The position numbers and the translations under genes are program-made. From assembly GCA_001683735.1 (NCBI GenBank), contig LUGG01000001.1, forward strand, positions 1 through 64,000: DNA of 64,000 nt. The letters run 5' to 3'. The stretch comes from Grifola frondosa (Eukaryota; Basidiomycota; Agaricomycetes; Polyporales; Grifolaceae). The notes below the pieces were generated by a model. It searched no databases. It was not told the origin of the DNA and was given only the letters and a program-made list of their open reading frames with translations. This document shows, in pieces, positions 22,495-37,052 of the stretch. Position 1 is the first letter of the stretch; each line of letters opens with the position of its first letter.

Positions 22495-23124
22495 GCCGAA
22501 CACGAGTCGAACACGAGATGTGGCACGTTAAGTAATATGAACGAGAACTCGCGACTGACGATTTTGAACTTGTACCACAGACATTTAAGTTTGTCGCACG
22601 CTGCGTGCCACCCTCTTTAAGAGCAGTTGGGTTAGTTGGGCACGAGGCCAAACCGAGGCTATTTGAGGTCGTGCTCTGGTGAGAAGCGCATTGCGTAAGG
22701 CGTAGATATTTACTCTAGTCACAATTCACTTTGTCTACCTTATTCACTGTATTATCCGCCAGTCTCCAGCTGAGTATGTTTAAATCGTGAGCCATAACCA
22801 GTACATACGTTTTCGCAAGTTATGGATGTGGCTCAGCCTAGTCGATTGCGCAGGAGTCATGCTCGTGTCCTCGCTCGATGTCTCAATTTCCAACATGGAT
22901 TATTAGAATGATTGCAATTGGGTCAAGTATCAATGTGAGCGGGTGTCCTTGCGGAGTGGAAGGCTGAAATAGGAGGGGCGTGGGACGCGGAGCTATAGTC
23001 GGTGTGTGGCTTGCCTCATACTTTCTTTTGTCTTACGTCTATGTTGCTTGTGCGAGCTGGCAGTCGCCTCCTCACACGACCGTGGACCTCTCCCCTCTCT
23101 CTATCTCACCACTCATTGCGCGCA
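22495..23124. other. divergent intergenic region
   Basis: Lies between a minus-strand gene (start 22386) and the aminopeptidase (start 23125). It has a CT-rich stretch at 23070-23120 just before the aminopeptidase start. No gene is seen. Confidence 0.5.
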
Positions 23125-25538
23125 ATGTCTTCCATTTACGTTCTCCCCATCGACCCCGTCGCGCCCTCGTCTGAGGCAGTCCCCAATCTCGACACCGCCA
23201 AGCTTTGGGCCTCTGCGCCGTCGTCTACCAAACCTCCTAAAGTCGGCACCACGCGTATCTTCTATGATGCCCCTAGTGCAGGCGACGTAACCGCACTGAC
23301 CTCTCTCGGAGATAAGTTTTCTACCAACAAGGACGATGACAAGAGGGAGCTCGTGCGGAAGGCTATCGGCAGCGCCGTCAAGAAGGTGAAGGAGCTCGGT
23401 GAAGGTGTTGAGGGTCGAACAGTTACTGTGGATGCTTCAGCCGACCCGCACGCAGCAGGTGCGATCTATATATCTGCACGGTATCGCGCTTGTTTTTAAT
23501 CGCCAACTTCCAGCTGTTGCCGCGCTTCTCGCAGAATATAAATTCACACTCAAAACCAAGCCCCCTTCTCCCTTCGATTTAGCTCTCAAGGAACCTCTCG
23601 CAGACAAGCTGAGCTTCTCTCCTACCGCAAGTAGCCCGGAATGGGAAACTGGCGTCGTGTACGCAAAGGCTCAGAACCTTGCTCGCACAGTGCGTGTTCC
23701 ACTTTATTTGTAACCTAACCTTTCTCACCGAATGCATCACAGCTGATGGAACTGCCGGCGAACTTGATGACCCCGACGGTACTAGTTCTTGCTTCTGGTC
23801 CATTCAATGTACTCATATTTTCAATCAGGCGTTTACTGAAGAGATCAAATCTGAGTTCTCTGACATTCCCAACGTCGAAATTATTGTTCGCGATGAAGGT
23901 TCGTAACTATTTTCCTCCGTCCAGTTCGCGTCTCGCTCGTCTCGTGTAAGAATCTGTGTTTTTGGATTATGTTCTGACATTTTGCCTCAGCTTGGGCTGC
24001 AGAGCAGGCATGGTTAGTGTCTTCCCGCATTGACGTGTTATACATGATGTTTATCACGTATGTGCTCCTCTTAGAACACCTTCCTCTCTGTGACGAAGGG
24101 CACCTCTGAACCTGCCAAATTCCTGGAAATGTCTGTCATTTCATCCATCATTTGCTTTCTCCTTTTTATACTGCATGCCAGTCATTATAAAGGCGCAGCG
24201 AAAGATTCCCGGCCTCTCGTATTTGTCGGCAAGGGAATCACGTTTGATTCGGGAGGTATCTCGTTGAAGCCTTCGGCGGTGCGTGCCACATCATACACTG
24301 GCTAATACTTTATGTTCATTGTTGACATACAGGGCATGAAACTGATGCGCGGCGACATGGGTTTGTAGCCTCGCCTTACTACCCATCTACCTTTTGCTAA
24401 CGTTTTCGCAGGTGGTGCCGCCACTGTCTGCTCTGCCGCTCTCGCCATCGCCCAGCTCAAGATCCCGTAAGTACTTCATGCGTAACTCACCTAGTCTAAT
24501 TTTACAAGCCGATGGCCCGCACTGCTACAGTGTGAATCTTGTCGTCTTGACGCCGCTTTGCGAGAACCTCCCTGGCCCAAGTGCTAACAAGCCCGGAGAT
24601 GTGTAAGTTCTTTTCTCTCGGAAGTGGTGACATGCATCATGCGGCAGCGCCGCAAAACATAGCTAATTTGCTGACCGCAGCGTGTACGGCATGAACGGGA
24701 AGTCCATCGAAGTCGACAACACCGATGCGGAGGGCAGGCTTGTCCTCTCAGGTGCGTCCAGACATCGTCCGCGCAGCGCCGTCTTGACGTTTCCCCAGAT
24801 GCGCTGTACTATGGCTCCACGAAGTTCAAGCCGCACACCTTGATTGACGTCGCGACACTAACCGGGTGAGTATGCTCCTATTCCCCCCCAGTGCATCTGA
24901 CATCTATCACGCGACTGCAGAGCGATGGACGTCGCGCTCGGGGAGATCTACTCCGGTATCTTCACGGTGCGTCCCCATCCTCCCGTGCTCGTTCCGCTCA
25001 CCCATCCTGCGCATCGGCAGAACTCCGACTCCCTGTGGCATGAACTCGATGTCGCGGGGCGAGCGGAATTCGACCGCTTCTGGCGCATGCCGCTTGATGA
25101 GGACTACGGCCCGCAGATCTATTCGTCGAACGCGGACCTGTGCAACGTAAGCCGTTCCGCTCCCTCCTCCATCTTGGAAAAATGCTGATGTGCACAACAG
25201 ACAGGTGGGAAGCCGGCCGGCTCGTGCACGGCCGCGCTGTTCCTGAAGTCCTTCGTGGAGGGCGTCGAGCCGTCCGAGTCTGGCGAGGCGCCCGCCGTGC
25301 GGTGGGCGCACCTGGACATTGCGGGCACGATGGAGGTGAGCAGCACGCATGGCGTATGATGCGGAGCAATCTGATATCGTGTCTCTCCCAGGCGACACGG
25401 GCGACGCCATATCTGGAGACCGGGATGACTGGTCGCCCTACGCGGTAAGCTTCTCACTGGCTGCGTACGATGTGCCGCTGCTGATCTGCTATTTGCAGTG
25501 CTTTGATCGAGTTCGCGTCGCGCCTCAGCAAGCAATAG
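23125..25538 (+). CDS. cytosolic leucyl aminopeptidase (peptidase M17)
   Basis: Start [14 protein letters not shown] at 23125. About 14 short exons give the complete M17 layout. A variable N-domain (to about residue 170) is followed by the catalytic domain with [29 protein letters not shown] (metal-binding Lys and Asp), [16 protein letters not shown], and [11 protein letters not shown] (metal-ligand Asp/Glu and catalytic Arg). Then come [42 protein letters not shown] and WAHLDIAG. The last exon reads [12 protein letters not shown] before the stop at 25536. These are the two-metal ligands and bicarbonate site of leucyl aminopeptidases, which remove N-terminal hydrophobic residues from peptides. 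One exon (ending at 24010) appears to have lost an A, turning the expected AMNTF junction out of frame. Otherwise it is intact. Confidence 0.9.
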
Positions 25539-25874
25539 CGGGGCTGTGAGCCGTGCAAGGTGGTTGTATTTGCGCCGCCTTCCGGCCCTCAACTCAAGAC
25601 TGCGCCGTGATAAAAATGACGTTTTGATCTGAATCTTAGGTTGGGGGTATATATTGAGAAATAGCCATACAATGCGTGAACATTCCGTCCATCAAGAGCA
25701 GGGATCTATTCAGGACCTTGACGGAGTATATAGTAATTGTGGTTGCCGTATCTAGACTACAACAGCACAGTGCTAAAGTACAGAAAATGGAAACCCCATT
25801 ACATAGCTAGAACATGAGCGGAGATGTCAATGAAAGAGGGTGTCGCATGACTGCTGCAAGGTTTCAAGATTAAA
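25539..25874. other. convergent intergenic region
   Basis: Lies between the ends of the aminopeptidase and the membrane-protein gene. It is AT-richer than the genes, with no features beyond expected 3' ends. Confidence 0.5.
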
Positions 25875-26927
25875 TCACAGTTTACCCGCCGCGAGGGCTT
25901 GTTCCAGGACCTGCGCGACGGCCCCACGATCCCTGAATGTGGTTGGAAGACGATGAACCTGGTAGTGTCGCATGAATATCATGGCGATAGCAACTTGGCT
26001 GAGCCCGTAAGTGTAGCGGACTATTCGGAAGGGGATGGGTGCTAGGCGGAATGGGGCATGGTAGAGCATAAATAATCCAATGGCTGCCGCGACGGAGCCC
26101 CCTCAAATTTCTGAAAACGACATGGTCAGGGTGATGAGATATGAGAAATACTCATGGCATGCCCGCCTGGTAATGCTATGCGCGAGCGACACTCACAGAT
26201 ATAATGGAGTCATTGGAGACATGGGAGAGTTGTGTCACGCCGACGTCATAGTCGTATGGCGAGAGTGAACCATGTTGGAGGTACGGCTGCAGGACCGCTG
26301 CAAAATGCTGCCTTGTAGCGGATGTCGACCATGTACGGCTGGTCAGACGCACTATCTTGCTTGATATACCTAACACAGCAACGAATCAGTAAAGCGCAGC
26401 AAAAGCTCGTCTGGACACTCGCTTTCATCACTGAACTCGAAGTCCGGCGCTATCCCATTGTTCAACGAGGATTCGGGAGGGTCGACCGCTGCATGTGTCG
26501 CCTTGTTCCTCCAGTCCACATCATGCACCTCGTTCGCGACTGCCTGAATTCTCCGAAGGTTGTCATCCTCCGCGAGCTCTCGTTTAAGACGTCTTGTTTG
26601 TGATTCGTAGTAGGATATCCGCAGAAAACTGACATCGCCGTTGCAACGGTCCTGCGCGTCTCCCACATTTCGTGACGAGGAATCGTGAGGAGACGTTTCA
26701 TAGCGGCGGTCAGAACGACGCCGAACGAGCCAAAGATGATGATGTGCGTTGCCCATCCTGCGGTGTGCTCATTAGCGGTGGCCTAGATATCATGGATGGA
26801 GAATGAAGTACTTTAGCAAAAAATTGCAGGCAATAAGTGGACATACGAGAAGAGCCCGCACGGTCCTGCGGTGTCGATCCGGAGCCTCGGATTTTGAGAG
26901 AACAGAAGGACTTGTGCTAGAGTCCAT
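25875..26927 (-). CDS. small multi-span membrane protein of unknown function
   Basis: The start at 26927 (MDSSTSPSVLSKSEAP) is followed by an intron with a GTATGT donor and then TANEHTAGWATHIIIFGSFG, a first membrane segment continuing VVLTAAM. RHEMWETRRTVATAMSVFCG leads into a charged cytosolic helix (SQTRRLKRELAEDDNLRRIQ). The C-terminal exon holds IGLFMLYHAPFRLAPIPFRI and YGLSQVAIAMIFMRHY, two more hydrophobic stretches, ending in AAGKL at the stop 25875-25877. Two one-base losses are needed, at about 26615 and in the C-run at 26098-26102. I do not recognise the family. Three or more membrane spans and a length near 280 residues are consistent with an organelle membrane protein. Confidence 0.55.
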
Positions 26928-27210
26928 AGTAGAACCTCTTCACGGAGGGGCAATGTGGCAGCGGATTGGACTACTGGGAGCGTGCATGTTGTGCAGTGCC
27001 ATTGTGCCGCAGCCTGAGCGCCGCGGTGACCTGTCTGTTCGGCAGAAGCATCTAAGCGAGAAGGCCACGAGTCCTTCGGCTCACCATCAGTTTCCAAATA
27101 TGACTATTTGGATAGTGACTGTTGGAGACATATTGTGTCGAATACGAGTACTTACCCTGACTCTGCATACTGTCCGGGCGTGCTAACGCAGACCTTTAAC
27201 ACGCAGGCCT

Positions 27211-27350
27211 AGCAACGAGAGTAATAACATATCAATGCAACAGGATTAACAAGATAACAGTGCAACGAGATTTACAAGATAACAATGCAACGAGATTAAC
27301 AAGATAACGGTGCAGCGAGAGTAACAATATAACGGCGCAAGGAGAGTAAT
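27211..27350. repeat. 25-bp minisatellite, five to six units
   Basis: Units start at 27211, 27236, 27261, 27286, 27311 and a partial at 27336, exactly 25 bases apart. The consensus begins TGCAACGAGATTAACAAGA. Single-base differences occur between units. It lies between the F-box gene's 3' end and the membrane-protein gene's 5' end. Confidence 0.85.
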
Positions 27351-27514
27351 AGCCCATAGCAGAGAGACGAGAGCAAACCACAGAGCAAAGTCTTTCCAAA
27401 GTCTGAGGAGTGGAATGTCTAATGTAGCGCAACGGCTTTAGAGTGCGAGTGTCCCTTGGTCCAAGATATAACGTTTCGAGAGTAGAATCTAAGGAGGGCA
27501 AGACGTCGCAGAGA

Positions 27515-29660
27515 TCACGCGCAGTCCATAGCATCACGTCCATTCGAGCGTTCGTCGTGAGGTACCACTCTGTCAGGATTGGGATGCAACAGCAGAGGGA
27601 CAGGCATCCTCTGTCCATTGCCATCTTCGCACCCCACGCAAACACACGTCAGCACTTCCCAAAAACAACCACGCAGAACGACGCACCTGTCCTCGGGGCC
27701 CGCGCAAAGTCATACACCTGCACCTTCATGGAGGACGCAAGGGCAACGCACAGTCGCCCGATCGTGTCGTCCCACGCGAACGCCTCCGCCTCGAACTCAG
27801 GAGGCGGCGCGCCGAGGCGGCCGTAGAGCCATCGACCGCCTTGAAGCCGCGCCAGCCCGCGGGCCGCTCCGAGTGCGGGAGCATCTCCTCGTCGCGCAGG
27901 ACATGCATGCTCTCCACGCGCGGCGCGCTCCGGATGTCGTCCCAGGGCACCGCGTACAGCAGCGGGCGCCGGGCGCCCGGAAGGACGCGGTACTCCGCAT
28001 TCAAGGGGGCTTCGTACTCCGTCACGAACGAGTTCCGGAGCGGGTCGAGCACGTATCGGTACGTGACGCGCCTGCGTGATACGGCGCCGGTGGGGTGCGA
28101 CGGGTGCGAGGGCGGCGTGGGCGGGAGCTGGTGCACGACGCGCTCGGGTAGAGCGTGAGGCGCACGATCCCGTCGTCCCTGGTCCTGATGGCGAACACGG
28201 AGATGGGGAGCGGTTTCGGTGGCTCGGCGGATTTTTTGCGCAGACGGGGCAGGATGGAGTCGTCTTCGCTCGGCGGCACGCCGGGATCGGATATGTAGAT
28301 GTGGGTCCAGACTCCGTTCATGCTGATCTTGCCTCTGTCCACAGGCTGTACAAGTTGTTCGGTCTGCACGGGGCCGGAGGGAATGATGTCGTACATCTCG
28401 ACGACGTAGATGGGATCGCGGTTGAATGCTGTTCGTTCGGCGTCCACTTCGCGTACGGCCAGGATCCGGTTCATGTAGGGGATGATGCGGATAGCTTTGA
28501 TTGTGTGGGCCTACGTTTAAGCCCATGGTCAGTTTATTATCGTTGTGAACGAGTTACTACAGCGGAACGCACGCGATGATGAAAGGGCGCATATGTGGGA
28601 CACATCAGTATTGATACTTTGCCGCCTGTCAAGTTCTTGAACATGATGCGATGGGGGCGCTTCACGACAGCAAGATATGGCACTCCGAATGCTTCATCCA
28701 AGGAGATATGCTCAAGCGGACTGCGGGAGGATATTCGCAGGAGATTACGGAACGGAGGAGGATACTTTCTGGCTTCTTCGACAAATCTGGTCGACCCCTC
28801 AGTGAGATAAATCTGATCCAGGCTCTCGATATCGGTAAGCGAGAGGTGAACGGCAACACATTCATACTTGAGCGGGACTTGGGGATCTATATCGTGGAAG
28901 TCGCTGTATTCTGTAATATTTATGCTGTATGCATGTCTAGATGAGAAGGGGTAAAATTTGGAGAACGGGACCATACCCTTTAGCGACATCGGCTTTGATT
29001 AAGTAATCTCTACGAACGTATGCGATGGCAATTCCGCGGACGCCCCGGATGGTCATGTATTTAGCTTGCAGATGGTAGGCTTTGGTGCGAGTGGGTGTCT
29101 TTACGACCGCGCGGGAGATCCGCCTTCGTCCATAACGAAGACCACGAGAGAATGGTGGCACCGCTGCCTGTCTGCGACGGAAGCCACGAGGTGATGTCCT
29201 CCCGGAAGCAGGGTCATGGCGAGAACGACATGGTGAGCGTTGAACGACCAGATGGAAAAGGGCTTTGGCTCTTGTTGCATCCAGTTCTTCTGTACGGATA
29301 AGGCGCGCGTGAGAAGTCGTTCGGCTTCTAGGCCGGTTAGCTTTGGATAGGAGTGACGGGCCGTGGGCGGTAAGGGAGGGAGAGGGACATCAGCGCAGCG
29401 CAAAAGTCTCTTCCAAATGATGGGATGATGGGTGAGGTTATAGTACAGCCTGCTAACCTGTGCGAAGCGACTCGACATCGTATCGAAGTTGAATATTGAA
29501 TGGCGAATGAAGGGCTTACCATGCGTATGCATAAAACATCTTCGACAGAAAGATAACTGAATATTTGATCTACTAGAATATCATTCGTGAGCCTGTCGAG
29601 GGAAGAAGGAGCAACACCGAGCACAAAGCGATTGAACAACTGGCCGAACCCTAGCGGCAT
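27515..29660 (-). CDS. F-box protein
   Basis: Start MPLGFGQLFNRFVLG at 29660. Residues about 20-47 (SLDRLTNDILVDQIFSYLS, VEDVLCIRMV) are an F-box, followed by YNLTHHPIIWKRLLR, the usual continuation. F-box proteins are substrate adaptors of SCF ubiquitin ligases, binding Skp1 through this motif. The rest (about 550 residues) is a beta-rich region typical of large basidiomycete F-box families: MTLLPGGHHLVASVADR, AKYMTIRGVRGIAIAYVRRD, VPYLAVVKRPHRIMFKNLTG, NRILAVREVDAER, WDDIRSAPRVESMHV. It ends DGNGQRMPVPLLL with a stop at 27515-27517. Frame corrections are needed at 29113-29115, 28146-28148 and 27826-27830, each adding one G or C. The substrate is unknown. Confidence 0.72.
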
Positions 29661-30840
29661 TTTTCTATGTGACCAGCACGATGAAACGTAATTGGAACGC
29701 GTAGGATGAAGCGTGGAGGGTGAAGGATGAGCATCGTCACACGCAGCGCGCGGAAGATATTAATGTCTAGAAGTTTACATGGGTTTGCGAGTGTGGGCGT
29801 ACACCGTCTTGTATTTGTATAAAGACATCGTCCAAGCCGCGAGCAAGCTATGAGATGTTGTTGTATTCAGCCATCCGAGTAAACAATCATTTCCTATCTC
29901 GGCGAGGAAGCATTAAAGGCGCCCATCAAGCGCCCGCATACTAGGACTTGGCGAGACCGTCGGGCGCATTCTGGTAATGACACCAAAAATTGCTATATGA
30001 AGAGACATACGCTGTGACTTCATTAGGTACACCATCATCACGGTTGGAGAACGCGAGATTGCAGCAGAGCAATGAATGAGGATCCTGCTCCGGAGCGGCA
30101 CACCGTCTATGAAGCAGCAGCAGGATCGATCAAGGGTGCGACACAGGCATCAGGAGAGTCAGAGAACGTAAGACGTGCGTAGGTTAACCCAGGGAACTGC
30201 TCATCGAGTGTGATTCCAACAGAACTCACCGCGATGCGAGAGGTCGTAGAGGTGAGCGGACCGAGGTAAAGACTCAAACTTGCAGGATAGGCGCAGGCCA
30301 GGTGCAGACAGAGCTAATATTTGTGCCAGAGATAGCAGCTGCAGCTTGAACACTCTGCGTAGTTCGAGCCATGACGGTAGACCAGAAAGAGTAAGTGCAA
30401 GCGCTAGTCGATGTAAGCTGGTAAGTATCAGTAAGTAAGTAATCGGTAAGTAACATCCAAATAACGTTATAAAGTAACCAGAACCGCGGCTGCCGCGTGC
30501 TTAAATATTGAAAGATAAGCCTATAACTGGCAATTTGGTACCTATAACCAATATTGGCCTCATAATGTGTAGTCTTCCATGCGAGAACGACGACTCGGAT
30601 CTGCCGGTCAAGAAGAATGTCCTGGACCTCCGCTGGGCCAGAATTGCCCAAACATCATGGATAAGACCATGCATGGGCCATGGGCTGATTTGTCACTGGA
30701 ATGGACATAATGTTGACTGAAACAATATCAGCTTCTCCAGACGCTGAATGATGGTAAGCGAACTTCGCCCTTCGGTACTATCACAGCTCTCACCACCACC
30801 AGCATACGCACAGAGACTTCGTGTCTGACCACCAGCCACT
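29661..30840. other. divergent intergenic region, one doubtful small ORF
   Basis: Lies between the F-box and nitronate monooxygenase starts. It contains a short GTAAGTAAGTAA run near 30425-30455 and the doubtful minus-strand frame listed separately. No other gene is seen. Confidence 0.45.
30107..30371 (-). CDS. possible small protein, uncertain
   Basis: ATG at 30371 opens MARTTQSVQAAAAISGTN and stops after 32 codons. If one base is restored near 30278, the frame continues through LSLYLGPLTSTTSRIAVSSV, GITLDEQFPGLTYARL and a stop at 30107. The composition is protein-like, but no family is recognised and no intron supports it. Confidence 0.25.
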
Positions 30841-32184
30841 ATGGCAGTTATCACTACACCCATCACGGAGCTCTTCAAGATCAAACATCCCATTCTGCTG
30901 GCGGGTATGTAACGTTCCCACATCTTCGCGTCCAATCGTGGTAATTCCAATCCCTTGTATGTTATCAGGCATGGATCGTGCTGCTGGGCCCGAGCTTGCA
31001 GCAGCCGTGACAAATGCAGGTGGTCTCGGTGTCATTGGCGGCCACGGTTACACCCCCGCAGCACTTCGCATGCAGGTGTGTCCTATGTATTCTCGGCGCG
31101 ATCCCATTCATCACAGCTCATCACAGCTATACAACAGATCCAATCGCTAAAAGAGGCTCTTAATGACAAGAACGCCCCATTTGGTGTGGACTTACTGATA
31201 CCGCAAGTAGGTGGGAATGCACGCAAGACCAACGTAAGTGAGACTGTTACTCCATATGGCCGGTGGGCTGATCGCTGCTTCTTGCAGTACGATTACAATA
31301 AAGGGAGATTGCCTGAGCTTATCGACGTGATTATTGAGGAGAAGGCCTCCTTGTTTGTCACAGCAGTTGGCGTCCCGCCGCAGTGGGTCGTCGAGAAGCT
31401 GCACGCCGCAGGCATCCTCGCCATGAATGTCCGTCCCACCGCAATCTTCTATACCTCCATTGCTATTGCTTACTTTTACATCTAGATGGTGGGCCACCCA
31501 AAACACGTCCTGAAGGCGCTCTCCGTCGGCGTCGACCTTATTTGCGCACAGGCCGGTGAGGCCGGCGGGCACACGGGAGATATCCCCGCCTCTATCCTGA
31601 TCCCAGCATGCGTCGACGCCGTGCGCGGGCACACGTCCCCGCTCACGGGTAAGCCCGTGTACATTGTGGGCGCAGGCGGCGTATTCGACGGGCGCGGCCT
31701 CGCGGCCAACCTCGCGTGGGGCGCGCAGGCGGTGTGGGTGGGCACACGGTTTGTGGCGAGCGTCGAGGCGAACGCGCCGAAGATACACAAGGACATGCTT
31801 CTCAGCGCGGGCCACGAGGATCTGGTGATGACGCTGATCTATACGGGGCGGCCTCTGCGCGTCCGCCGCACGCCGTACGTAGATGATTGGTGAGTCGGCC
31901 GTGGGAGGGTGTCCGGTTACTGGCTGACGGTTTGATTGCGCAGGAATAACAACCGTCAGGACGAGATTAAGGAGCTGACGTCCAAGGGTATTATTCCTCA
32001 CGAGCATGAGATGGAGGAGCACCCCGAGAAATCGATTGAAGGGCTCAACTTCCCCGTCGGGCGAGTCGCTGCAGTCATCGACGAAATCCTTCCCGCCAAG
32101 GTGATCGTCGAAAACATGGTCAGCCAAGCAGCACAGATCCTTCAGTCGGGAGCATCTATGGTTAGTACTGCAGCGAAGCTGTAA
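30841..32184 (+). CDS. nitronate monooxygenase (2-nitropropane dioxygenase family)
   Basis: Six or so exons join without any frame break. The TIM-barrel starts with MAVITTPITELFKIKHPILL and GMDRAAGPELAAAVTNAGGL, the FMN-binding N-terminal strand and loop. Next come GVIGGHGYTP, PFGVDLLIPQVGG, LFVTAVGVPPQWVVEKLH and ALSVGVDLICAQAGEAGGHT (phosphate-binding Gly/His block). PVYIVGAGGVFDGRG and WGAQAVWVGTRFVAS follow. The C-terminal helix region ends QAAQILQSGASMVSTAAKL. These are the landmarks of class I nitronate monooxygenases, FMN enzymes that oxidise alkyl nitronates such as propionate-3-nitronate. Length (about 360 aa) fits. The neighbouring genes do not suggest a pathway. Confidence 0.88.
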
Positions 32185-33462
32185 TATGTGGATCTATAGC
32201 TATCTGTTGGAATACTTGTACAACACTATCGCATATTGGATTACTGATGAACATGCTATGACTATTGTTTTGTTTCTTTCATGGCGGGGCCATTCGCAAT
32301 TATTCACCATGTCAGGTAGTTCATAGGGCGCAATGGAGGCATGTACGTGATACATCTAAGTGAGTGCTTCGTCCGTATTCGAAGCTGCTTCATCTAACTA
32401 GTGAGATTAAGAGGTCTTGTCGTCAGATGACAATTTCGAAAGAGGATACGGATCTTCACTACATCATGAATATCAACGTGCTATTCGTTGAGTGTGTTCA
32501 TAGGTTCGACGATCAAGTGCCACGATACCCGTTCAGTCACCTGGAGCGCTGGATAATAAAACCCATCGAAATGGGGGAAAGAATCGATGTTTTGCTTGCT
32601 CTGTTTCATCTTGCTGCGTTTTGACGGGAGCTGACAGGTCTACTTGATGCATGCCCACTATTGCAATGATAGATATCCTGGTATTTGGTGGTGTGTAAAA
32701 TGGCCGTCACTGGTGAGTGCTAGCAAAGTTCCTTCATCCGTGGCCCTTTTATTTACGAAACATATGGACGACCTTGAAAAAGACGAATTCCCGATTTGGA
32801 CATGCCGCTGACAACCGTGTTGTTCCCCCGTCTCCAGATCTCCCAGTTTTTTTAAGAGACTTGGTGACACTTCTGCGAAGCTCGGCGTCGCGTGTAAGGC
32901 CTACATCAGTTCGAGAACCTCCGGATCCGTCAACACATGTGGTAAGTATCCCCCAGATGATGCGAACCCGGAGAGCTTCTTACGATAGTGCTCCAGGGAA
33001 CCACTCCGCTTGGATTAGGCAAATGAGAACCGTCACCACTTGAACAAGTAATATTAGTACGTGGGTGGGCAGAAACGTTTCTATTCTCCGCTCTCCGTTA
33101 CCAGCCAGATTACGTCTTCGTTTGTAGGATTACACCTGTAATTCAACCCCAGTTTATCCAGCCATTCGTGCAGCACAGTCTATATTGAGGCAGAACTGAA
33201 TGCAGTGTACAAACCGGTATAGTACACCGCCTTATCAGACGATGTCAGCTCAAAATGCCGAATTCAGACAACAGCTGCTTATAGTCACATTGTCGACATC
33301 GTATATTCACCAAATCATCTGTCTAGAACACGCGCAAAACGAGCGAGAAAGATCGCATATCTTACAAAAACATCTGAGAGGACTCCTCATGAATAAACGC
33401 CTCCGATTCCAGAATAAACCAGGAACACAACGCCAGACGCTTCCTCGAACCAATCTAGCCAC
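32185..33462. other. convergent intergenic region
   Basis: About 1.3 kb between the 3' ends of the nitronate monooxygenase and peroxidase genes. Open frames are short on both strands and lack motifs. No repeat or RNA gene is visible. Confidence 0.5.
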
Positions 33463-35380
<1,918 letters not shown>

Positions 35381-35464
35381 GACTAGCTAGAGGGGAGCTT
35401 TTCAAGAGAGATTACTAGGATACTCGACGAGGAGTACTGCAGAACAAGGGAGAGATGGAGGAGA

Positions 35465-35471
35465 CTTTATA
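35465..35471 (-). promoter_or_regulatory. TATA box of the peroxidase gene
   Basis: TATAAAG on the minus strand, about 85 bases upstream of the ATG at 35380. Confidence 0.6.
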
Positions 35472-37052
35472 CCTGCATACCATATGGTGATCCAGCATGC
35501 GGGGAACGTTTGTGGCAACGTGAAAAACACGCTCGGGTCCGCAGTGAATATCGGAAAGTATCAGAGCCGCATCCCGACCATGGATGAGGGAAGACTTTGT
35601 CAGGCTATGTGGCATTCAGCGACCTAGGCATCGATTCCACTCAGCATAAACGTACAAAAATGCACATGGATATGAACGTAGGCGCACAGCATGATATTGA
35701 GCACCAATTCCGAGGATATGGATCGCAGCGGCGAGCACCATGGCCGGAGGATGTGGTACAAAACGGCAGATCGGAGGCAGCTCGATGTGTTGCTGAGAAG
35801 TACGAGGATGGCAGACGCATCGCATGTCTTCAAGGCGGAACCTGACAAAGAGATGGTACGAGAGAGCGGTATGAGAAGAGGAGACGACAAACTGGATAGT
35901 TCAACACATGGCGATGGTGGTGACATCCTAGTAGTATATGAGCGACATCGCTCAAACAAGCTCTAATTTGTCGTGCAGAGTACGTTAGCATGTATACACT
36001 GACGAAAAGGCCATAGGGATCAATCATCGCACGTCCCAAGTTGACTACGAGTAGGAAGAGGTTGAGAAGTTCGCAGTAGTAGCGCACTGCTGTCCGGACA
36101 CCCACATCGAAGTTACAGACACCGGCAAACCCACTTACTACGGAAAAGCTATTAATAATGTGAGCGTGAGGTCTCGGATTTGGACGCAAGATTGTGGTAC
36201 CAGAGAGAGCCTATATTCAGCATACTTCTCCTAAAATACTTACAATTGGGACATCGTCCTCCCCAATTAGAGCCCCAAAGCAAGCCACGTTGCTCCCTAG
36301 CTATACCCGGTGTGAGCTTCCTGCCTGCACACGCTCAACAGTAAGCCTCAGTCCTCGCATCGTGCGGCTACCTCGTCAGATGAGAAAATATGCATCTCTG
36401 AGCCGTGAAGAACCCAACTCCAGGTGAGAACGTATGAGAAAGAAGAAGCGCTTTCTCGGAAGCAATTGTTCACTCGACGCTCATCTTCTCTAACTCTCTT
36501 CTGAAAACACTAAAATATACTAATTCTAACGTAAGTGATACGATATCCCTTTCATTATCCTCACACAATGCATATGCTTGAGCTCACGACGCGCTCAAAT
36601 TTCAATAGTCCTATTGGCTGAAATGCCACCGCTCTCGTGCCATCCTGTTCGCCGACCTCGGTATCTTCGAAGACATCCTCGAGAACACTTTACGGCTAGA
36701 AAAAACGCCTGGTATTGCCGGCGACAGTGAGAAGTCTGGTCCGTCATTGGGCGCTTTTCTGACTGTCGACATGGGAAGTGCTGCCAGTGTGAACGGCCCG
36801 TCGAAAGATTAACCAACTTGGGAGTCGGCGGAAGCGAAACGGCTGGATGGTCTTGCACCCAACTCGACGTCAGCAATCAACGTCCCCATCGAACACATCA
36901 TCACAAGACACCAGACGAGGAGGTTAGTTTAATCTGGACGACAACGAGAAGAGGTACAGAAAGTGCTACACCAATGTCGAAAAGCCGCATCTGCACATAT
37001 AAATTAACAGCGCCATCCATTTTTACGTATCATTGGCACCCGACATCGAACA
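35472..37052. other. intergenic region with a relic of a hydrophobic ORF
   Basis: A minus-strand frame around 35830-36189 encodes a hydrophobic stretch (LLNLFLLVVNLGRAMIDPYG, LFVSVYMLTYSARQIRA) without a clear start or splice partner. Its last part (35943-36060) resembles 39736-39850, where the frame is broken. It looks like a decayed membrane-protein gene or element piece. Nothing else is recognised up to the pepsin gene's end. Confidence 0.35.

Noticed and set aside
27232..27645. 137-codon minus-strand ORF over the 25-bp repeat
   Set aside because: Its 5' half is the last exon of the F-box gene in another frame and its 3' half is minisatellite.
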